Shown here in pieces: positions 1 to 42,597 of a DNA stretch of 64,000 nucleotides; the first letter of the stretch is position 1, and each line of letters opens with the position of its first letter. Source of the stretch: Apteryx mantelli. Lineage: Eukaryota > Chordata > Aves > Apterygiformes > Apterygidae. Location: contig NC_089980.1 of the NCBI RefSeq assembly GCF_036417845.1, positions 62,680,501-62,744,500 of the forward strand, read 5' to 3'. Both the position numbers and the translations under genes were made by a program. Below the pieces are notes generated by a model. The model was not told where the DNA came from. It saw nothing but the letters and a program-made list of their open reading frames with translations, and searched no databases.

Positions 1-1507
1 CAGGATGGGCCTAGATTAAAAGTGCTGTCAAATTGAAGGTATTGTGATGCATTATACTTAGAAGTTTTGATGTAGCATTTGTGTATCTGTAATCAAGAGA
101 AAATCCTCCAAGTATCCTGATCCAGCTAGCTATGTGCATGTGCTGTCTTTGATAGAAAACTTGGTTTTTTTTTTTCCTGCTTTTACTGCTCTTTTAATAG
201 ATAGTAAAGGGAATTTTGACTGCAGGTTGTGTAGCAATACCTTTTGGTCAGAGATACACAGCGAAAACAAGACTGAAGATGTCATGTTATATTGGAGGAT
301 AATGTAGGGTATTTCTTTCATTTCAGATTAGTTTTGTTTCTTACTCAGCCCTTGCTTCAGAGATGCTGTTGCAAATTGGATGAGAATCAAGGTAAAGAAG
401 AATATAAGAAGAGTATCAAGGAAGCATATTCATGTTTCATTAGTACCACAGAAAACACAAGGCAGCATTATCCATGTCTTGTTTTGCTTAAGAAGCCATC
501 TGTCATTAAAAGCAGGAACGCATGCTCAGAGAGTCGCTTCGCTCTCTGCAATGAAAGATGTTGCTGGAGGTGCATCTGCCCTATAAAATAGAGCGTGTGT
601 GTAATTTCCTGAGTTTCTGGGTCAGCTGGGAGTAAGGTGCTGTCTCTGGAGGGCACGGCGCCACGTGGAGGCGTGAGCGGAGGTCTCAGGCCGCGTAACG
701 GCGCCAGGACGGCGGGGTGCGCAGGCTCATAGTCCCCACTTATGAAGGCCACTGGTCTTCTTGTCGAATTTACCATCACAGTCCTCTCTGGGGACGTCCT
801 CAGTGCTGAAGGCCTGGATATGTGCTGCCTCACTTCCTGGGGCCCCAAGAGCTGCGGAGGTGACAGCGCACGCACACGGCTGACACCAAAACAGTTAAGG
901 GAGAACAGCCAACTGTTTTCCCACTGGTGTCTCATCCCCGCTCAGCCTGGCCGCCTCCTGAGAGCCCTCCACGACGCCTGCAAGCCTGGGTGGAGGGGTC
1001 ACCCCCACAGCTCCCCCGCTGGCCAGGCCACAGTTCCCCCCAGGCCCAGCAGGCCCCTGTCAGCCATTTTGGCCGCGGCTGCCCCACCTGATCAGCCATG
1101 TTTAGGGCAATGCGGCTGCTGCACCTGGCACCTCCTCTCACGAGCGGCAAAGTCCAGCGCAGAAACAGGAAACCCCTGAGAAAAGGATACGTCTTTTCCC
1201 CAGGGAGGAAACTGGAGACTGTCAAAAGAAACTCTGAGACAGAGTTAGCATTAGCTGGGTCAGGTTTTTGGGCCTGGCTCACACAACAGCGTAAACCAGA
1301 AGTTCCCACCTCGAAAGTGGTGTGCCTGGAAATACCTTTGGGACCTAAGCTGAATAGACAGGACGGCATAGATTCAAATTCTCCCTGAAGATATTTCCCA
1401 TGCTTTCCACCAATATTATGCCCATCTTCACCTCAGCGAAGTGAGGCCCAGCAAGCTGAGAACGAAAGCATGCCCAGCAAAATGAGAGCATGCCTTCATG
1501 TTTCCAG
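1..1507. other. Upstream of gene A: GC-rich patch, no gene recognised
   Basis: About 640-1130 is markedly GC-rich, with several CpGs, and contains overlapping open frames on both strands that match nothing I know. The last 120 bp (about 1390-1507) are weakly similar to the gene B upstream region near 42500-42590 and 42710-42730, a trace of the older duplication. Confidence 0.5.
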
Positions 1508-1599
1508 GCATCCAGTACAAATGATTGAGTCCTATTTGGTAATATATCCGATTCAAGGTTGGTTGAACATCCATACTACGGTAAAGGGGGTCACAGAGT

Positions 1600-1715
1600 G
1601 GGAGAATGATTAACTTGACTGCTGTGTTTGTTTCATGCCGCCTCACTCCAGTGCGAGTCAATAAAACTTTGTGCACTGACACACGCAACTTCCAACACCC
1701 GCCAGCTGGGCCAAA
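1600..1715 (+). promoter_or_regulatory. Gene A proximal promoter
   Basis: Candidate sites upstream of the ATG are GATTAAC at 1608-1614 (an HNF1 half site), TGTTTGTTT at 1625-1633 (a FOXA-type match) and a TATA-like CAATAAAAC around 1659-1667, about 50 bp before the start codon. Liver factors fit plasminogen biology. The sites are motif matches only; the transcription start is not visible. Confidence 0.45.
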
Positions 1716-30870
<29,155 letters not shown>

Positions 30871-30970
30871 ATCTGGATGCAAGCTGACTTTACTGGGAAA
30901 GCAGTCTCTCTGTCAGAGAAACAGCATTCCAAGTATGGTTTTAAAATTGAGATAATTCATAAGAATCTTA

Positions 30971-30976
30971 AATAAA
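30971..30976 (+). terminator. Gene A polyadenylation signal
   Basis: AATAAA lies 101 bp after the stop codon, giving a short 3' UTR. It is the first canonical signal downstream. Confidence 0.7.
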
Positions 30977-31913
30977 TATCATTACTGGCAGAGAATGAGC
31001 AGTTATTGTGAAGCAATAGCCAAGCTGACCAATTATTACTGTTGTTAAATGTGTCTGTGTTGTGCATGGATAAGTCAACCATGCTGCTTCAGCAGTGGCA
31101 GAGGTCAGGTTCCTACTTCAACTCTCTTTTTTGAGACATGTGCTCCAACTCATGAAAGTGACTTCCTTTTCTGTTCAGACATCCCCCTTTCTCCTGTGTA
31201 TATGCAAGCAACTGGCCCTTCTGTATATATAAGGTCTTCCTACAAACTTGTGCAAGAAACTTTCTCCCAAATTAGGCCTGTCCCTGTCCCCCTCATTGGC
31301 ATCTGCCCCCTTTCTGCCACTGCTCCTGGAGAAGGGAAGTAACAACCAGAATAAGCTTCTGCTGTGGGACAGGAGAGGCCAGGCAAACCTATGCTGCCAG
31401 GAGCTGGACAAAAGCATAGTGAAGTTGCTCCTTCTTGGGTCTAATTCCCCCACTGTTACCACCCAAGCCAAGCTTTGTGCTGAGCTGCATAGGAAGGAAA
31501 AAGAGGTTAGAGTTTTGCATGAGAAAAACAGCCATCAGCTCCAATGGGCAAAGCAGTGAGCCTGATGGGCTCTGGTACAGTTAACATATTTGTGAGATAC
31601 TTGTACTAAAATCCTGCTGTCCTCTCTGACACCAACAGTTCAGCCCTGACATAGAATGTGGGAAGTAAAATAAACTGCCTTTCTCAGTTTGTTTCCAGAA
31701 GAGGCAAGGATGCCTCAGAGCGCTAGAAAGTAGGACAAGGGAAGCAGGGCACTGGGGTGCCAGGCTTTGCCCCATCAGGCTTGGCAACTCGCACTTCTGC
31801 ACTCTGTGGCAGGGTGGTGGAGAAAAAAATGGCATCCCTGTATTGGTCAAGCTTCACAGAGCCACAAAAGCGGGCCAGTCGGTTCGAAGAGCTATGGACG
31901 AGGACTGCTGCTG

Positions 31914-31995
31914 ACACTGTCAAGAAAACCTGGGTTAGAGAAAGGCTATTCAAACACTACCACGGTGACCAAAGGAAATTGCTGAGTGGGACATG
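31914..31995. repeat. Inverted repeat arm downstream of gene A
   Basis: The reverse complement of 32446-32526 matches this stretch closely, including GGGTTAGAGAAAGGCTATTC and AAAGGAAATTGCTGAGTGGG. About 450 bp separate the arms. No terminal duplication or transposase was recognised. Confidence 0.8.
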
Positions 31996-32292
31996 TTCCA
32001 GTGGCATCAGAAATCAACAGAAAACAAACTGTTCCATTGACTTCAAGTCAGTTACTGAAGCGAGCTCCAGCATTTTCAGTTGCTATTCTAATTTTCTGTG
32101 TACTGCTTAAAAATTTACCACTTAAAAAAAGAAGTGTACTAATCTAATAGCAGCAGAAGTGTATACCTCATAATGAATCTGTAATCTGAACAAGGATTTC
32201 TATATTTTTCAGTCTTCTAGTTGTATGCCTGATTTAAAGTGTATTATAAATCTATATCCAGTATTTAAGTACTTTATTCAAACACTTTATTA

Positions 32293-32312
32293 ACATCATC
32301 ATCATCATCATC
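32293..32312. repeat. ATC trinucleotide repeat
   Basis: Six tandem ATC units between the two arms of the 31914/32526 inverted repeat. Confidence 0.75.
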
Positions 32313-32445
32313 CTTATTGCAAGAACTCTATAGAGATCAGGCTTTACCAACCCACTTTTGGATTTAAAAAAACCCTAGAGTTAAAAAAGTATTTGCAGAC
32401 TTCCTACCCACTCCTTGACCTTCTCTATCTTTATGGTTTCTATAG

Positions 32446-32526
32446 ATGTCCCACTCAGCAATTTCCTTTGGTCATTGTGGTACTGTTTGAATAGCCTTTC
32501 TCTAACCCAGTCTTTGTTGACAGCAT
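32446..32526. repeat. Inverted repeat arm, partner
   Basis: Pairs with 31914-31995 with a handful of mismatches. It lies next to the retroelement remnant at about 32900-33560 and may be part of the same insertion. Confidence 0.8.
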
Positions 32527-32899
32527 CTTCTTCCTGGATTCATTCAAGATCCTGAAAACTGTCCCCTTCTCTGAGCTCCTGTTCTCCTTATGTCCAGTCT
32601 GCCCTTGGCTGTATACTCCCTCCATGGCCATAGGAAGAGGCCACCTTTTTAAAGGACATGACCCTTAGTGTGCAGTTTCTGAAACTATCACAGATCTCTG
32701 TCCTCTGACCAAGAGGAGTTAGAGATAGTGGTGGCTCTCTTCCATACTTCCCAGTATGACGGTCAGCTGAACATGTTACAGGCTGTTACAGGGGAACATG
32801 TTTCACGCTGAGACCACTTCTGCAGCCTGTCATTCACCTCTAGTGAGAAGTATTTATCATTCACCAAACCAGTGTTGTGAGACATAGTTGGAAAATAAC

Positions 32900-33560
32900 T
32901 TGAAGTGGTGCACCCAGAAACAGTTCCTTTTGCTCTGTCACCACTATAATTCAACATGCAGTCTCTGCTTGCAAGAGTTTCCTGCTCAGGTATAGTTTTC
33001 GCTGCTTCCCTCCTTAGCTCTCTCAAAATGCACTTAGTAAACTTGGATACTGTTACAACTAGTTTAGTACAGTGTTTCCTTGAGCGTATGAAAGGCTCAA
33101 GGAAACTGCTGTTTTTGTAAACTTTGCCAGTAGCCTATTCCTTCAAAAAACTTCAGCATAAATTCTCTAATAACTGACCGGATCTAGAAATTGGTCTTAC
33201 CTGTGTCTCTTGGTGCCTGTAAGGCCATTCCTCAGTGCCTGCAGGCATTGCCTGATGGAAATTTCAGGTATTCGATATCATCTTTTGCTGATATATGCTG
33301 AACTGCACCAGCTGTTGGTCTGCCTCCCTAAGCAATGACTTTGCCTGCAAAGATTTCGTATGTTTTTTCTGCCATTCACAGTATCACAGACGTATGCAGC
33401 TGCACATTCCACAGAGTACCAAAGGATCCTGTGCAGTTGTCACTGAAATGTTGCTGATGTTTCATGCAAACCAAAGGCTATTGTTCTTAATTTCAAGGTT
33501 TAGAAAAGGCCATTCTCCCATGATGTTCTTGTCAGAGAACGGTATTGTCCTAATACCATT
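32900..33560 (-). mobile_element. Decayed Ty3/Gypsy-like pol remnant
   Basis: The minus strand, around 33482-33361, reads AFGLHETSATFQ, a stop, then RIL and AAAYVCD. This resembles the reverse transcriptase FGLxxAPATFQ and AAYLDD motifs of Ty3/Gypsy elements, with the active-site box decayed. Further along, at 32995-32960, LYLSRKLLQAET resembles the RNase H start. Order and strand fit one element. Stops and frame breaks show it is dead, and ends and LTRs were not found. Confidence 0.45.
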
Positions 33561-35891
33561 TGGTTAGATTTGGGGTGATTGTTGATGTAGCTCTCCCTGA
33601 ACACGCTAATAAATATGATAATTTTCATGTGACTATCCATAACATTTGGAAGTCATATTTCTTTTCCAGAAATCCATGCAATACATTACAATTAGCACTA
33701 CAGCCTATTGCTACAGGGCTTCTTCAGGGGCTGAACGCTCTTCACCCTTCACTTTACAATATTCTCTGGATCTTTGACTTGGTTCTGCAGGTATGTGAAT
33801 TCTTTCTTGATGTCTTTCTTTTTGGATAAGATTACTGTAGGTGTCTGAGAATGCACTTTGGGTGTTTTTTTGGGGGGGGGCTTTTATGAGAATACAGCCT
33901 GGAAATCCTGCATTATATTCTCTATCTGAGAAAATGACGGTGGTTTTAGCTGTTTCCTGTCAGCATGGGGATTCTTGGCTTGTTTTCTGTCATCTGTCCT
34001 GGTTTTGGCACATAGTAGTACGTTACTTTTAAGAGAGCTTCTTGCATTTTCCACTCTTCTGATATGTTTAAGTAGTAAATCTATTTTTATATTTACAGTG
34101 CAGCTTGTTAGTGTCATCACTTGCTAGGATGGTCTGTCAATATACTGTCACATAAGGTAGGTTTTGGACCCTGAATTTGATAATAACACCAGAACTTTGT
34201 CATCAGCTGGCACCCTCCATCCTTGGCACATCATTCATGCCATCCTTTTTGTTTCATCTGAGCTTCCTGGAGGCTCCTTCAGTGCACTCTAGCTTCTTAA
34301 TCTGTCTCACAGCTGCAAATGTACTGCCGGACATTTTTGTTTACCTTAAGGTTGTAGACAACTGCAGCACTTCTAATCTTTTTGACCGCTAACAATGTGT
34401 TAGCTTTGGGAAATTACTCTATACAAGATGTTGGAAGGTTGCAGGACAGTTCGTAACTCGGGAAGACGTTGCAGACTTTGAAAACAAGTTCTGAAAAGAA
34501 GTTAGGAAAATATTTCCAGTTGCTCATCGTATATGCTGGTTAACTTTTCACCCTGCTTTCATCCTCCTTCCAACTCTTTGTTTGTGCTGGATCTTATATT
34601 TCTGCACTTTCTTTGGTAAAAATAGAATATGATATGCTACAGTCTTTTGTACACATGGCATATATAAATTGTGTATCCTTCAGAAATTTACTTTGCACCA
34701 AAACAGAGCTGGAGCAAATGACAGAGCTGATCAGCAAAAGTTTCCATGTAAAGCTTCCTGATCTTAGTTTAGGAGTTTGCATGAGACTCAGGAAAAAAAA
34801 TTACCTTTTCTAATGCTATCTCTGGCAAATGCAAGCTGTGGAATTAAACAGCAAGGGTTTGGGGTTTTTTGCTTTTTAGGAACATAAAAATGATTAACAG
34901 ACTTATTATACAAAATTTATTAAATTGGAACCGTCATAAATAGTTTTATAAACTGCTTGCAAACATAGAAGCTTTGGAAAAATGTATATTCTTCCTCTTT
35001 TGCAGTTTCCCTGAGCTCCACCAAAAAAATCTGTGGGGAAGCTGAATTGAAATAAAAGCAGGAAAATTTGCTTGTGAAATTGTATTTAAGTGATCTGCAG
35101 GGGCTTTCAACATAAAAACAAAGAGGGTTAGATGAGACAGGATGAAGGTTTTGACTGAAATGAACTACAAGATGTGTTACCAAATCTTTCGTGATTTTGA
35201 TGATACTGACATTGAATTCAGAGGCTTTGGTTCAGTATTCACAGTCAGGGAGGGACTTCAGCAGGGAGGCCCTGGGTAAATGCACTCTGTGTTGTGAAAA
35301 TGGAGGCTGAAGTTTTCCTTCTGTCCTTTCCATGAAGTAATCTCTGAGGTCAATTAAGCTGCAGAGGTATTGGCTGCCCTTGCTCAACAGATAGTGGTGC
35401 ATATGGAAATATTCACTCTGGGCCAAAAAAGCAGCACAGATGCATTAGCATTATAGTGCATCTAGAGCATTAAGTCCTGTTTCTACTACCCTATTATACC
35501 TTATAGCACTTTTTGAAATGTGGGGAAAATTCTGAAATTTCACAAATAATCTAAAAGCTTATTATAAATACTGCCTTTTTCTCTATTGATTCCAATATAT
35601 TTTTGAATATTATTTTTTAAATATTTTTCATATAACTCACAAAAATCACAAATGTTAACACCCGAAGATGCCCATGCAATATCTATTTAGCAAAATACCA
35701 TATCAATTTAAGGTAGCAAATGGTGGGCAATTTGTCCAGGGGACTTAAGCAAAATGACTTCTGACTTCCACAGATGCAAAGAGTATGAAACTCAGATGAC
35801 TGGCTTACTCTAAAAGGGTGGTAAAATGAAGGTATTGTTCATTTTGTTAAATAACAAGCACTAAATGATTAGATATTGGTATAAAATGTGA

Positions 35892-35968
35892 TCATGGCTG
35901 ACCTTGCTTTGAGCAGTAGGTTGGACTAGAGACCACCCGGGGTCCCCACCAACCTGAGTGATTCTATG
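35892..35968 (+). mobile_element. CR1 LINE 3'-end fragment (intergenic)
   Basis: Contains CTTTGAGCAGTAGGTTGGAC, then GGTCCCCACCAACC and GATTCTATG, matching the CR1 terminal region and its ATTCTATG tail. Confidence 0.75.
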
Positions 35969-36060
35969 AAAACCACCCAGACTATCATCATAGACTGAGA
36001 ATGTGGGCAGTGTCAGTGCAAATACCCTAGACATAAATCACTTTCTTTCTTATACATGTA

Positions 36061-36113
36061 TACACACACACACACACAAACAAAAACACACATGCATACA
36101 CACACACACATAT
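36061..36113. repeat. CA-rich microsatellite (intergenic)
   Basis: Interrupted CA repeats separated by an A-rich stretch. Confidence 0.85.
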
Positions 36114-39100
36114 AAAATCTGTTCATTTTTCTAGTTGAAGTATTAAATTAGATATGATGAAGGTGATATTTTTACCCACTGAAATATTGGTAAAAATCTC
36201 ATTGACTCAAGTGGCTTGAACTGATCCCATTCAACAGTCCTGAGTGGGATATAACATCATGTACTTCCTTGACCTTTTAGCATTTCATTTTGATTTGATT
36301 AAACTGGTTAGACCTTACTTCCTTTATGCAAGTTAATGAGTCAAGAATAAGCATGGGAATAAACCTATATCTAAATGACAAGTAGAAACTGCACTGACAA
36401 TTTCAATATATACATTATGCAGAAAATAGAGATGGCTTGTCCCTCATTTGTGAGACTGTCATAGAAGCAAGGAGCTGTAAACATTCATCCTATTTCAGTG
36501 ACATTTGTAAACAGTTGATTAGAGTGCCAGCTCTCCTTAGATGCTGGAACCATCAGTAAACAAAACACTACTGCAGGGATCACTGTATATAGCTGTGTTA
36601 AGTGCGTAGAAAAACACCAAAATAACCCCTCATAAACAGCAGAGTTTTGCTGTGGCCTTTGTAGGCACTTGGGCAATTCCTGGAGTGGTTAAAGGGTTAA
36701 GCTGCACTGTTATGTTTGAGAAGAAGGACTGATAAATGTTCAGCAGCCCTCCCTCTGCACAGCCTCCAGAACAGCAGTCACAGCTGAGTCCTTTGATTTG
36801 GGGCAGCAGAGGCAGGAACTATCTGCCTGCTAAACCCAGAGAAGTGTGTAGCCATGAGCCTCTCTGGGCACCAGTCTTTGAGGAGTCTGAACACAGACAG
36901 GGCCTCACTTTCTTACAGACATTTCCAAGAAGAAAACAGAGCAAAACAAAACAAGACATACAGATTGAAGTTCAGGCCATATTAGAAATGTCTTTTCCAT
37001 TTCTGTTGTGCATCCCCACATGTAAAGAGTGACTAGCACCTTCAGGTGGCAAGGTGATTGCAGTATACTAAGAGAGTGACAAAAACAAGAAAGGATGAGA
37101 TTGCAGGCAGCACACAACAGATCGCTGCAATGGTTTTACTGAACCATTTTCCCAAAGCAGTGCTACTGCTGGGCATTACATGCTGGGACACTTGGACAGG
37201 ACTCCTGGGCCACTCTGCTGTATACCATCCTGTAGCCTTGGCACAGCTTCTCCAAAGTGTCTGTCTAGAAAATGAAGACTGCTTTTGCCCTCCTGTTTAG
37301 CAGTGATATGATGAAATTGCTCCCCATTTACAAAGAGTTCTAGCACACTGAGTGCTAAATACAACTGCTACTGGATTGGGTATTATTTCTGAGTAAATAT
37401 TTACAGCTGAGTTTATTCTTCAGCTGCTTGCTTTTAAGGCAGGGAAGAGGATTGCATTTTCTCTTACTTATCTCCAGTAAAGACTGCTGCCAGATTGTCT
37501 ATGTCACTCTTCCTCTTTACAGCTCTAGTAAAGGCAATTGTGGGTCCCTGTTTTTCCAGATAGTTTTTCTGCAACACAGAAACCGCAGCTGTTAGTTCTT
37601 TGACTCTTTTTGCCATAAAGATGACACTCAGTTTGTTCCCTTTCTAACCTCTCTGCTTCTCATATGTCTATCTGAATTTATTCTACTGGTTCCTGGCATC
37701 CACTAACAGCCAGAAAAAGGGAATGTCTCAAGGACTAAACCCTTTTATTTCGGAATGGACATCCTCTCTGTCTCACCTCACTGTGACTGTCACTTTCCCT
37801 TTCGCAGATACATTAGCTTCTATGGCCACAAGTTGTGGAGATGAAATTATTCAGCAGTTATTTTGCCCTCTGTGTTCCTTTGTCTAGAGCAAGGACAGCT
37901 TTTATTTTTAGCTTTGCTAACTTTTTCATTCCTTAACCACTTCGCACCTTACATACATGTTCTTGCCTTTAGAAGCCATCCACATTATCTCTCTGGCTTC
38001 TCTGTCCCAAGTACACTCAGGCTCCATTAATGAGGGCTATGTAAATCTCTCTTTTGTCACATATTCTAGTTGTCTTTGAAATGAATGTAAAAATATCCTC
38101 CTTATTTCCCAGCTGTCCATGGATCTATGCCACACTATGACCCTTTGGAACTCTTATAAGAGCTCCTTTAGCTCACACTCACCACGGTCTTAGCATCTGT
38201 GCCCTTCCTTTATAGCTGCCTTTTGAGATCGCTCCCTACAAACAACTGAATCTTGACTTTGGTCCTTTTTCTCTTAGCAAATAATTGGTATCTAAGTGAA
38301 CGTTTTCTTTTTCTGAGTTCAAAATTTAAGGAAATTATATTTATGTAAATTTATTCCATAAACTGTGACCTGTGTTCTGACACTGTTGACAATTTCTTTT
38401 GCAGGGGATTTTTCTCAGTTTACAGTAAATCTAATTTCAAGGGTCAACTTCTATTTAAAAAGCCTTCTACTGTTGTTTATATTTTAACCACTGTGCTAAC
38501 TAAAGTACCCTGACTCTGAAATAAGATCTGATAAACTCCCACCTAAGGTAGGCCTCACAGTTGTCAAATAAAAGAGAACAAACACTACCAGATCAAAACT
38601 GGGGAAAAATTCAGACAGTATATGGATCTTATGAGAGAAAAGGGAGGAGGAGGAAAGACACAATATGAGACAAAGAAATCAACAGCACATTTTAAACACT
38701 ATGCCTTGAGAGGTCACATGCTTGTCAAGAGATAGCAGCGAGGAGTATTGGCCTAGGAGATGAATGATACTTCTCCTTTTTTGACATTTTCAGGTGGAAA
38801 ACTTATAGAATGTGCATTGTTATATCAGGACCAATTGGTGATAATATCCCCATGTCCAGGTCTCCAGGGTTTGATCCATTAAGACAGAGGTAGATAATGT
38901 TTCTCCAAATCTGCATTACCATCCTTGAAAGAAATGGAAACCCAGCTTTTCTTTACTTTTCTCAGAAATAAATCAGGAGCAACTGCACTGAAGTAAATGG
39001 GTTTTAACCAGATTAAAGGCAACAAGGTTGAGAGGAGAACCAGATCCAAATATAAAAGAAGAAAATACTACAGACCTGAAGGAGTATATGTGGACCTTTA

Positions 39101-42100
39101 ACATGAAGAAAGACAACAAAAGATTACTTACTTACATGATACATGCAGATGTTTCCAAATGATCCTGGACAGAGCGACATGTTAACATGACTTTGGCTAC
39201 TCCAGATAACTACTTTGGTTTTGAAAGCCTGTAGAAAAAGCTCATCTGTTTAAAATCTGTAAAGTATCATGTTTATCAAAGAGTTTTGTAAACTTAACTG
39301 GGGGCTTTTTGAAATCCTTCCCGCTTGTCCCTGAGAAATTATTTTTAATTTGTAACCAGCGGAAACTGAGCCACAGATGGGATAAATAACTTGCTCCTGA
39401 GAGCACCAGTGTCACCACTAGCAAAGTCTAGGGCAGAACCAGATCTTCATGGTTTTATTACACTGATCTGGAGGGCCATGTGGGAAAAATGCCTTCAGGT
39501 AGAGTGCTCCATCTGCAGCCACACATCAGGCCCAAAAGAAGCAGTACAGAGTATTTCAGGCATGTCACTGATCCCACAGACACTTGTGACTCCTTTTCCC
39601 CTGGCCTCCCAAACACTGCCCTGGCACATAGGCAGCTGAGCAGCATAGAACAACCCCCACATAAATGTGAAACCCCAAATAAAATCCAAAGTAACTCACA
39701 CATTCCTCAGTATTTCTGACTTGATTTCCCTGTGCTGGAGCTGGCTTTGGAGAAGGTGTGGGACAGTATTAGGAGAGGCCATCCTCCATGGCCAAGCTGG
39801 GGGAATGAATGCTCTGACCTCATCTAGGCAGAAGGAGCCCATTCCTGCATTACTCCGAAAGCCAAGGCTTTCTCCCAAGATTTTACACCTTCCCTCTCAC
39901 AAGAGGAACTCATCTGGGAGGTTAGGCCAGGCTAGCATGGCCAGCCATGGCTCTCTGCAGCGTGCAGTGATGGTGAGTCCAGGTGGTCCCTGGCAGTGAA
40001 AATTAGGACTGAGGATGGCCCCCAGTGCCCTACTAAGAAGACTCTGAAGGAAGAGAGACTGGAGCCAGACATCACAGAAAAACCAGCTGCATGTAGATTG
40101 AATATGCAGCTTTTTTCTTATACTTTAGCCACCAGAGATGTATGATAATGTGGTAACCCAGCGAATACTTGCGAGGAAACAGGAGGGAAACAGGGAGAGC
40201 AGGGGCTGTGGTGGGGACGGTGCCATGCAGTACCGAGGAGGACAGGGCTGTGATGAGGAGGAAGGAGAGGTGGGCTGTCCATGAGCCACCATGTCCACCT
40301 TGGGGACAGCAGGTCCCTCTGTGGTTGCCCCCAGTGCCCTGACAGTGCTTCAGGCCTGCGCTGCAAATGGGGCAGCTGTGCATATACCAGACATTGGCTA
40401 CCCCTCCAGTGTGCCGGGAGGGGATAGGCAAGCTAGCAGTTCAGCACAGCGAGACATAAATGCTGTGTGGGAGTTAGGAAAAAACAGAGCATGTTTCTTT
40501 TGTTTTTCTGTTGCTGTTTGCGTGTGTGTATTCTTGCATACTGGCCCAGGCAGTGCTGATACCTGTTCAAAAATGACATATCTGCCCAGGCTAGCCCATA
40601 AGAGCTGACAGGAAGGAGGCACGGGAATGGGAGACCATGCGCTGGCTGTGGCTGTGGACTGTAAATGCCAAGGTAGAAAATGGTGGTTGAGCATAGGTCT
40701 GTGTGGAGTGGGTGACAGGGAACACAGGAGGTGAGTAAGCGCTTTCCTGATTGAGGTTGCTTGGCTGGCTGGATCAGACCTGAAGGGAGAAGAGGCTGCA
40801 ACTAAGGAAACAGCTTTCTGCTCATACTTTCTAGGATGAAGTGGACTCCAGTCTCCATCATAGCTCTGCCTGTAAGTATACTCTGATAAGAGCCTTGCCC
40901 TGGGCTATCCAGCCTGCTGCTCTGAGTTTGCTTTCTGGGGAGCACCCTAGTACTGCCGTGATAGCCTGGACAGCCCAGTAAGGGAGAGAGCCAGGTTGCC
41001 TACCTCTGCTGTGGGCTTTTTGAAAACAAAAATCTGGTCCTGAGGGTAGTAGAGCAGACGCTCATGCTGGATGCTGCTCAGGAATCCTGACCGCCTCTTC
41101 TCTGCCTAACAGCCAGGGGCCATTTCAAAACCATCGCAAAAGCCTGGAGTGAGGGATCACTAGCCCTGCTGGCTCTGACAGTATTGAAAATGGGGTTAAG
41201 ACTGTTAAGACCATGTGGGACTAAACCAGATTTGAATAGCTCTCAAAAGTCTGCTTGCTAGTGAAGCTTACTTTGTATTCTGCTCCTTCATTTTATGCTT
41301 CTTTCCCACATGTAATTGCACAGTATCAAACTAAGCACAGTTGCCTCTGGCATTTCAAAAAAGAGGGAAAGGAGTTGGCATTAACACCCTCTCTCTCTCA
41401 CCCTTTAAAATTTTCCCTGAGCTGTCTCCAGCTCCCCTCAGCTCCTCATTTAGGCCTATCTGCTTTGTTGCCCTAGTTTACCATTAGCAGTTTTTAGAGC
41501 CTCTACAGATATCCTACACTTTGCTGTACTTCACAAGTTGCATTAAAATGGGTTCAGGTGCAGAAGAAAACTAGATAACATGGTATTACAGCATCCTACA
41601 GGAGAAAAATATCACAAGACTACAAGCAGGATCAGCTCTAGATTTTTTGGATAATGTGTAAAACGGCAACTAATCTGGCACCCATACTGGAATCCTTCTC
41701 TTACATGTTTACTCCTTCACTCCTAGCCTTATCCCATGTCACAGTACATTGTCATTTCTACTTAAAATAGGTGGGACAACAGGGACATGAATAACATCAC
41801 TAGTTTTAAGATAGAGCTCACAATTCTATGAACTTTTTGCCTTCAGTTGCATGGGACTAAACTTCATGACGCATAAGTGCCTTTTCAGGCCTGTTTTTTT
41901 TATCCAGTATGCAATCCCCATCTGACTCTGGTGAGTCACTTGCATATTTGATTCAACAACTTGTTTTGAAGCTCCATCAGTGACCTAACATGCTAGAGAA
42001 TCCACACAATGGTTCTGCAGTGCAACTTTTCCAAGGCAAAGGCCACTTGGGAAATGCAGAGTGAACTGATGTTGAAATCAGGATAACACATGGATGAGCA

Positions 42101-42597
42101 AAGTCTGACACCCTCACTAGATGAGTTTAAACATGAGGCATGAGGTTAAGTGTCTGGGAAGGAAAGCACTAAATAGCTATCTATGACTCTTAAGCCTAAA
42201 GTTATGGCATACTAGACATTGAACCAAAATGAACTTTAAGTCTTACTTCCAAAATGAACAAAAAAAAAGCCTAGATCTAGGAAACATGGGAGAGAAGGAA
42301 TTATTTGATGAAAAAATAAAATTAAACTATCTTAGAGAGTTAATATTATTTGGATCTGATAACAGTGCTTACCCTGAGATTAAACAGGAAAACAAGAAAT
42401 TGGTCCATCTAAATCAGTACAAATGTGCATGACTGAAATTATCTTCGGGACCTTAGAAGTAAGCACAGTGTCAGGAGAAATTTAAGTTCTGCCTGGAAAC
42501 ATGATTTCCCATGCTTTTCACCAACATTATTCCTGTCTATTTTTTAGCAAAGTGAGGCCTGACAACTTCAGAACAAGTTTGTTCATCTGTCTTGTTT

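Larger units (their letters stand above)
30977..42597. other. Intergenic region between the two plasminogen genes
   Basis: About 11.6 kb. Apart from the inverted repeat, the Gypsy-like remnant, the CR1 end and simple repeats listed separately, no gene was recognised. Short open frames at 39390-40800 are on both strands and lack family motifs. The stretch may hold distal regulatory elements of gene B. Confidence 0.6.

Noticed and set aside
468-935. 155-codon minus-strand open frame upstream of gene A
   Set aside because: Lies in a GC-rich patch where stops are rare; an overlapping frame on the other strand is equally long and neither matches a known protein.
39390-40801. Cluster of overlapping open frames on both strands in the intergenic region
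   Set aside because: Many overlapping frames on both strands indicate composition rather than a gene; no motif seen.
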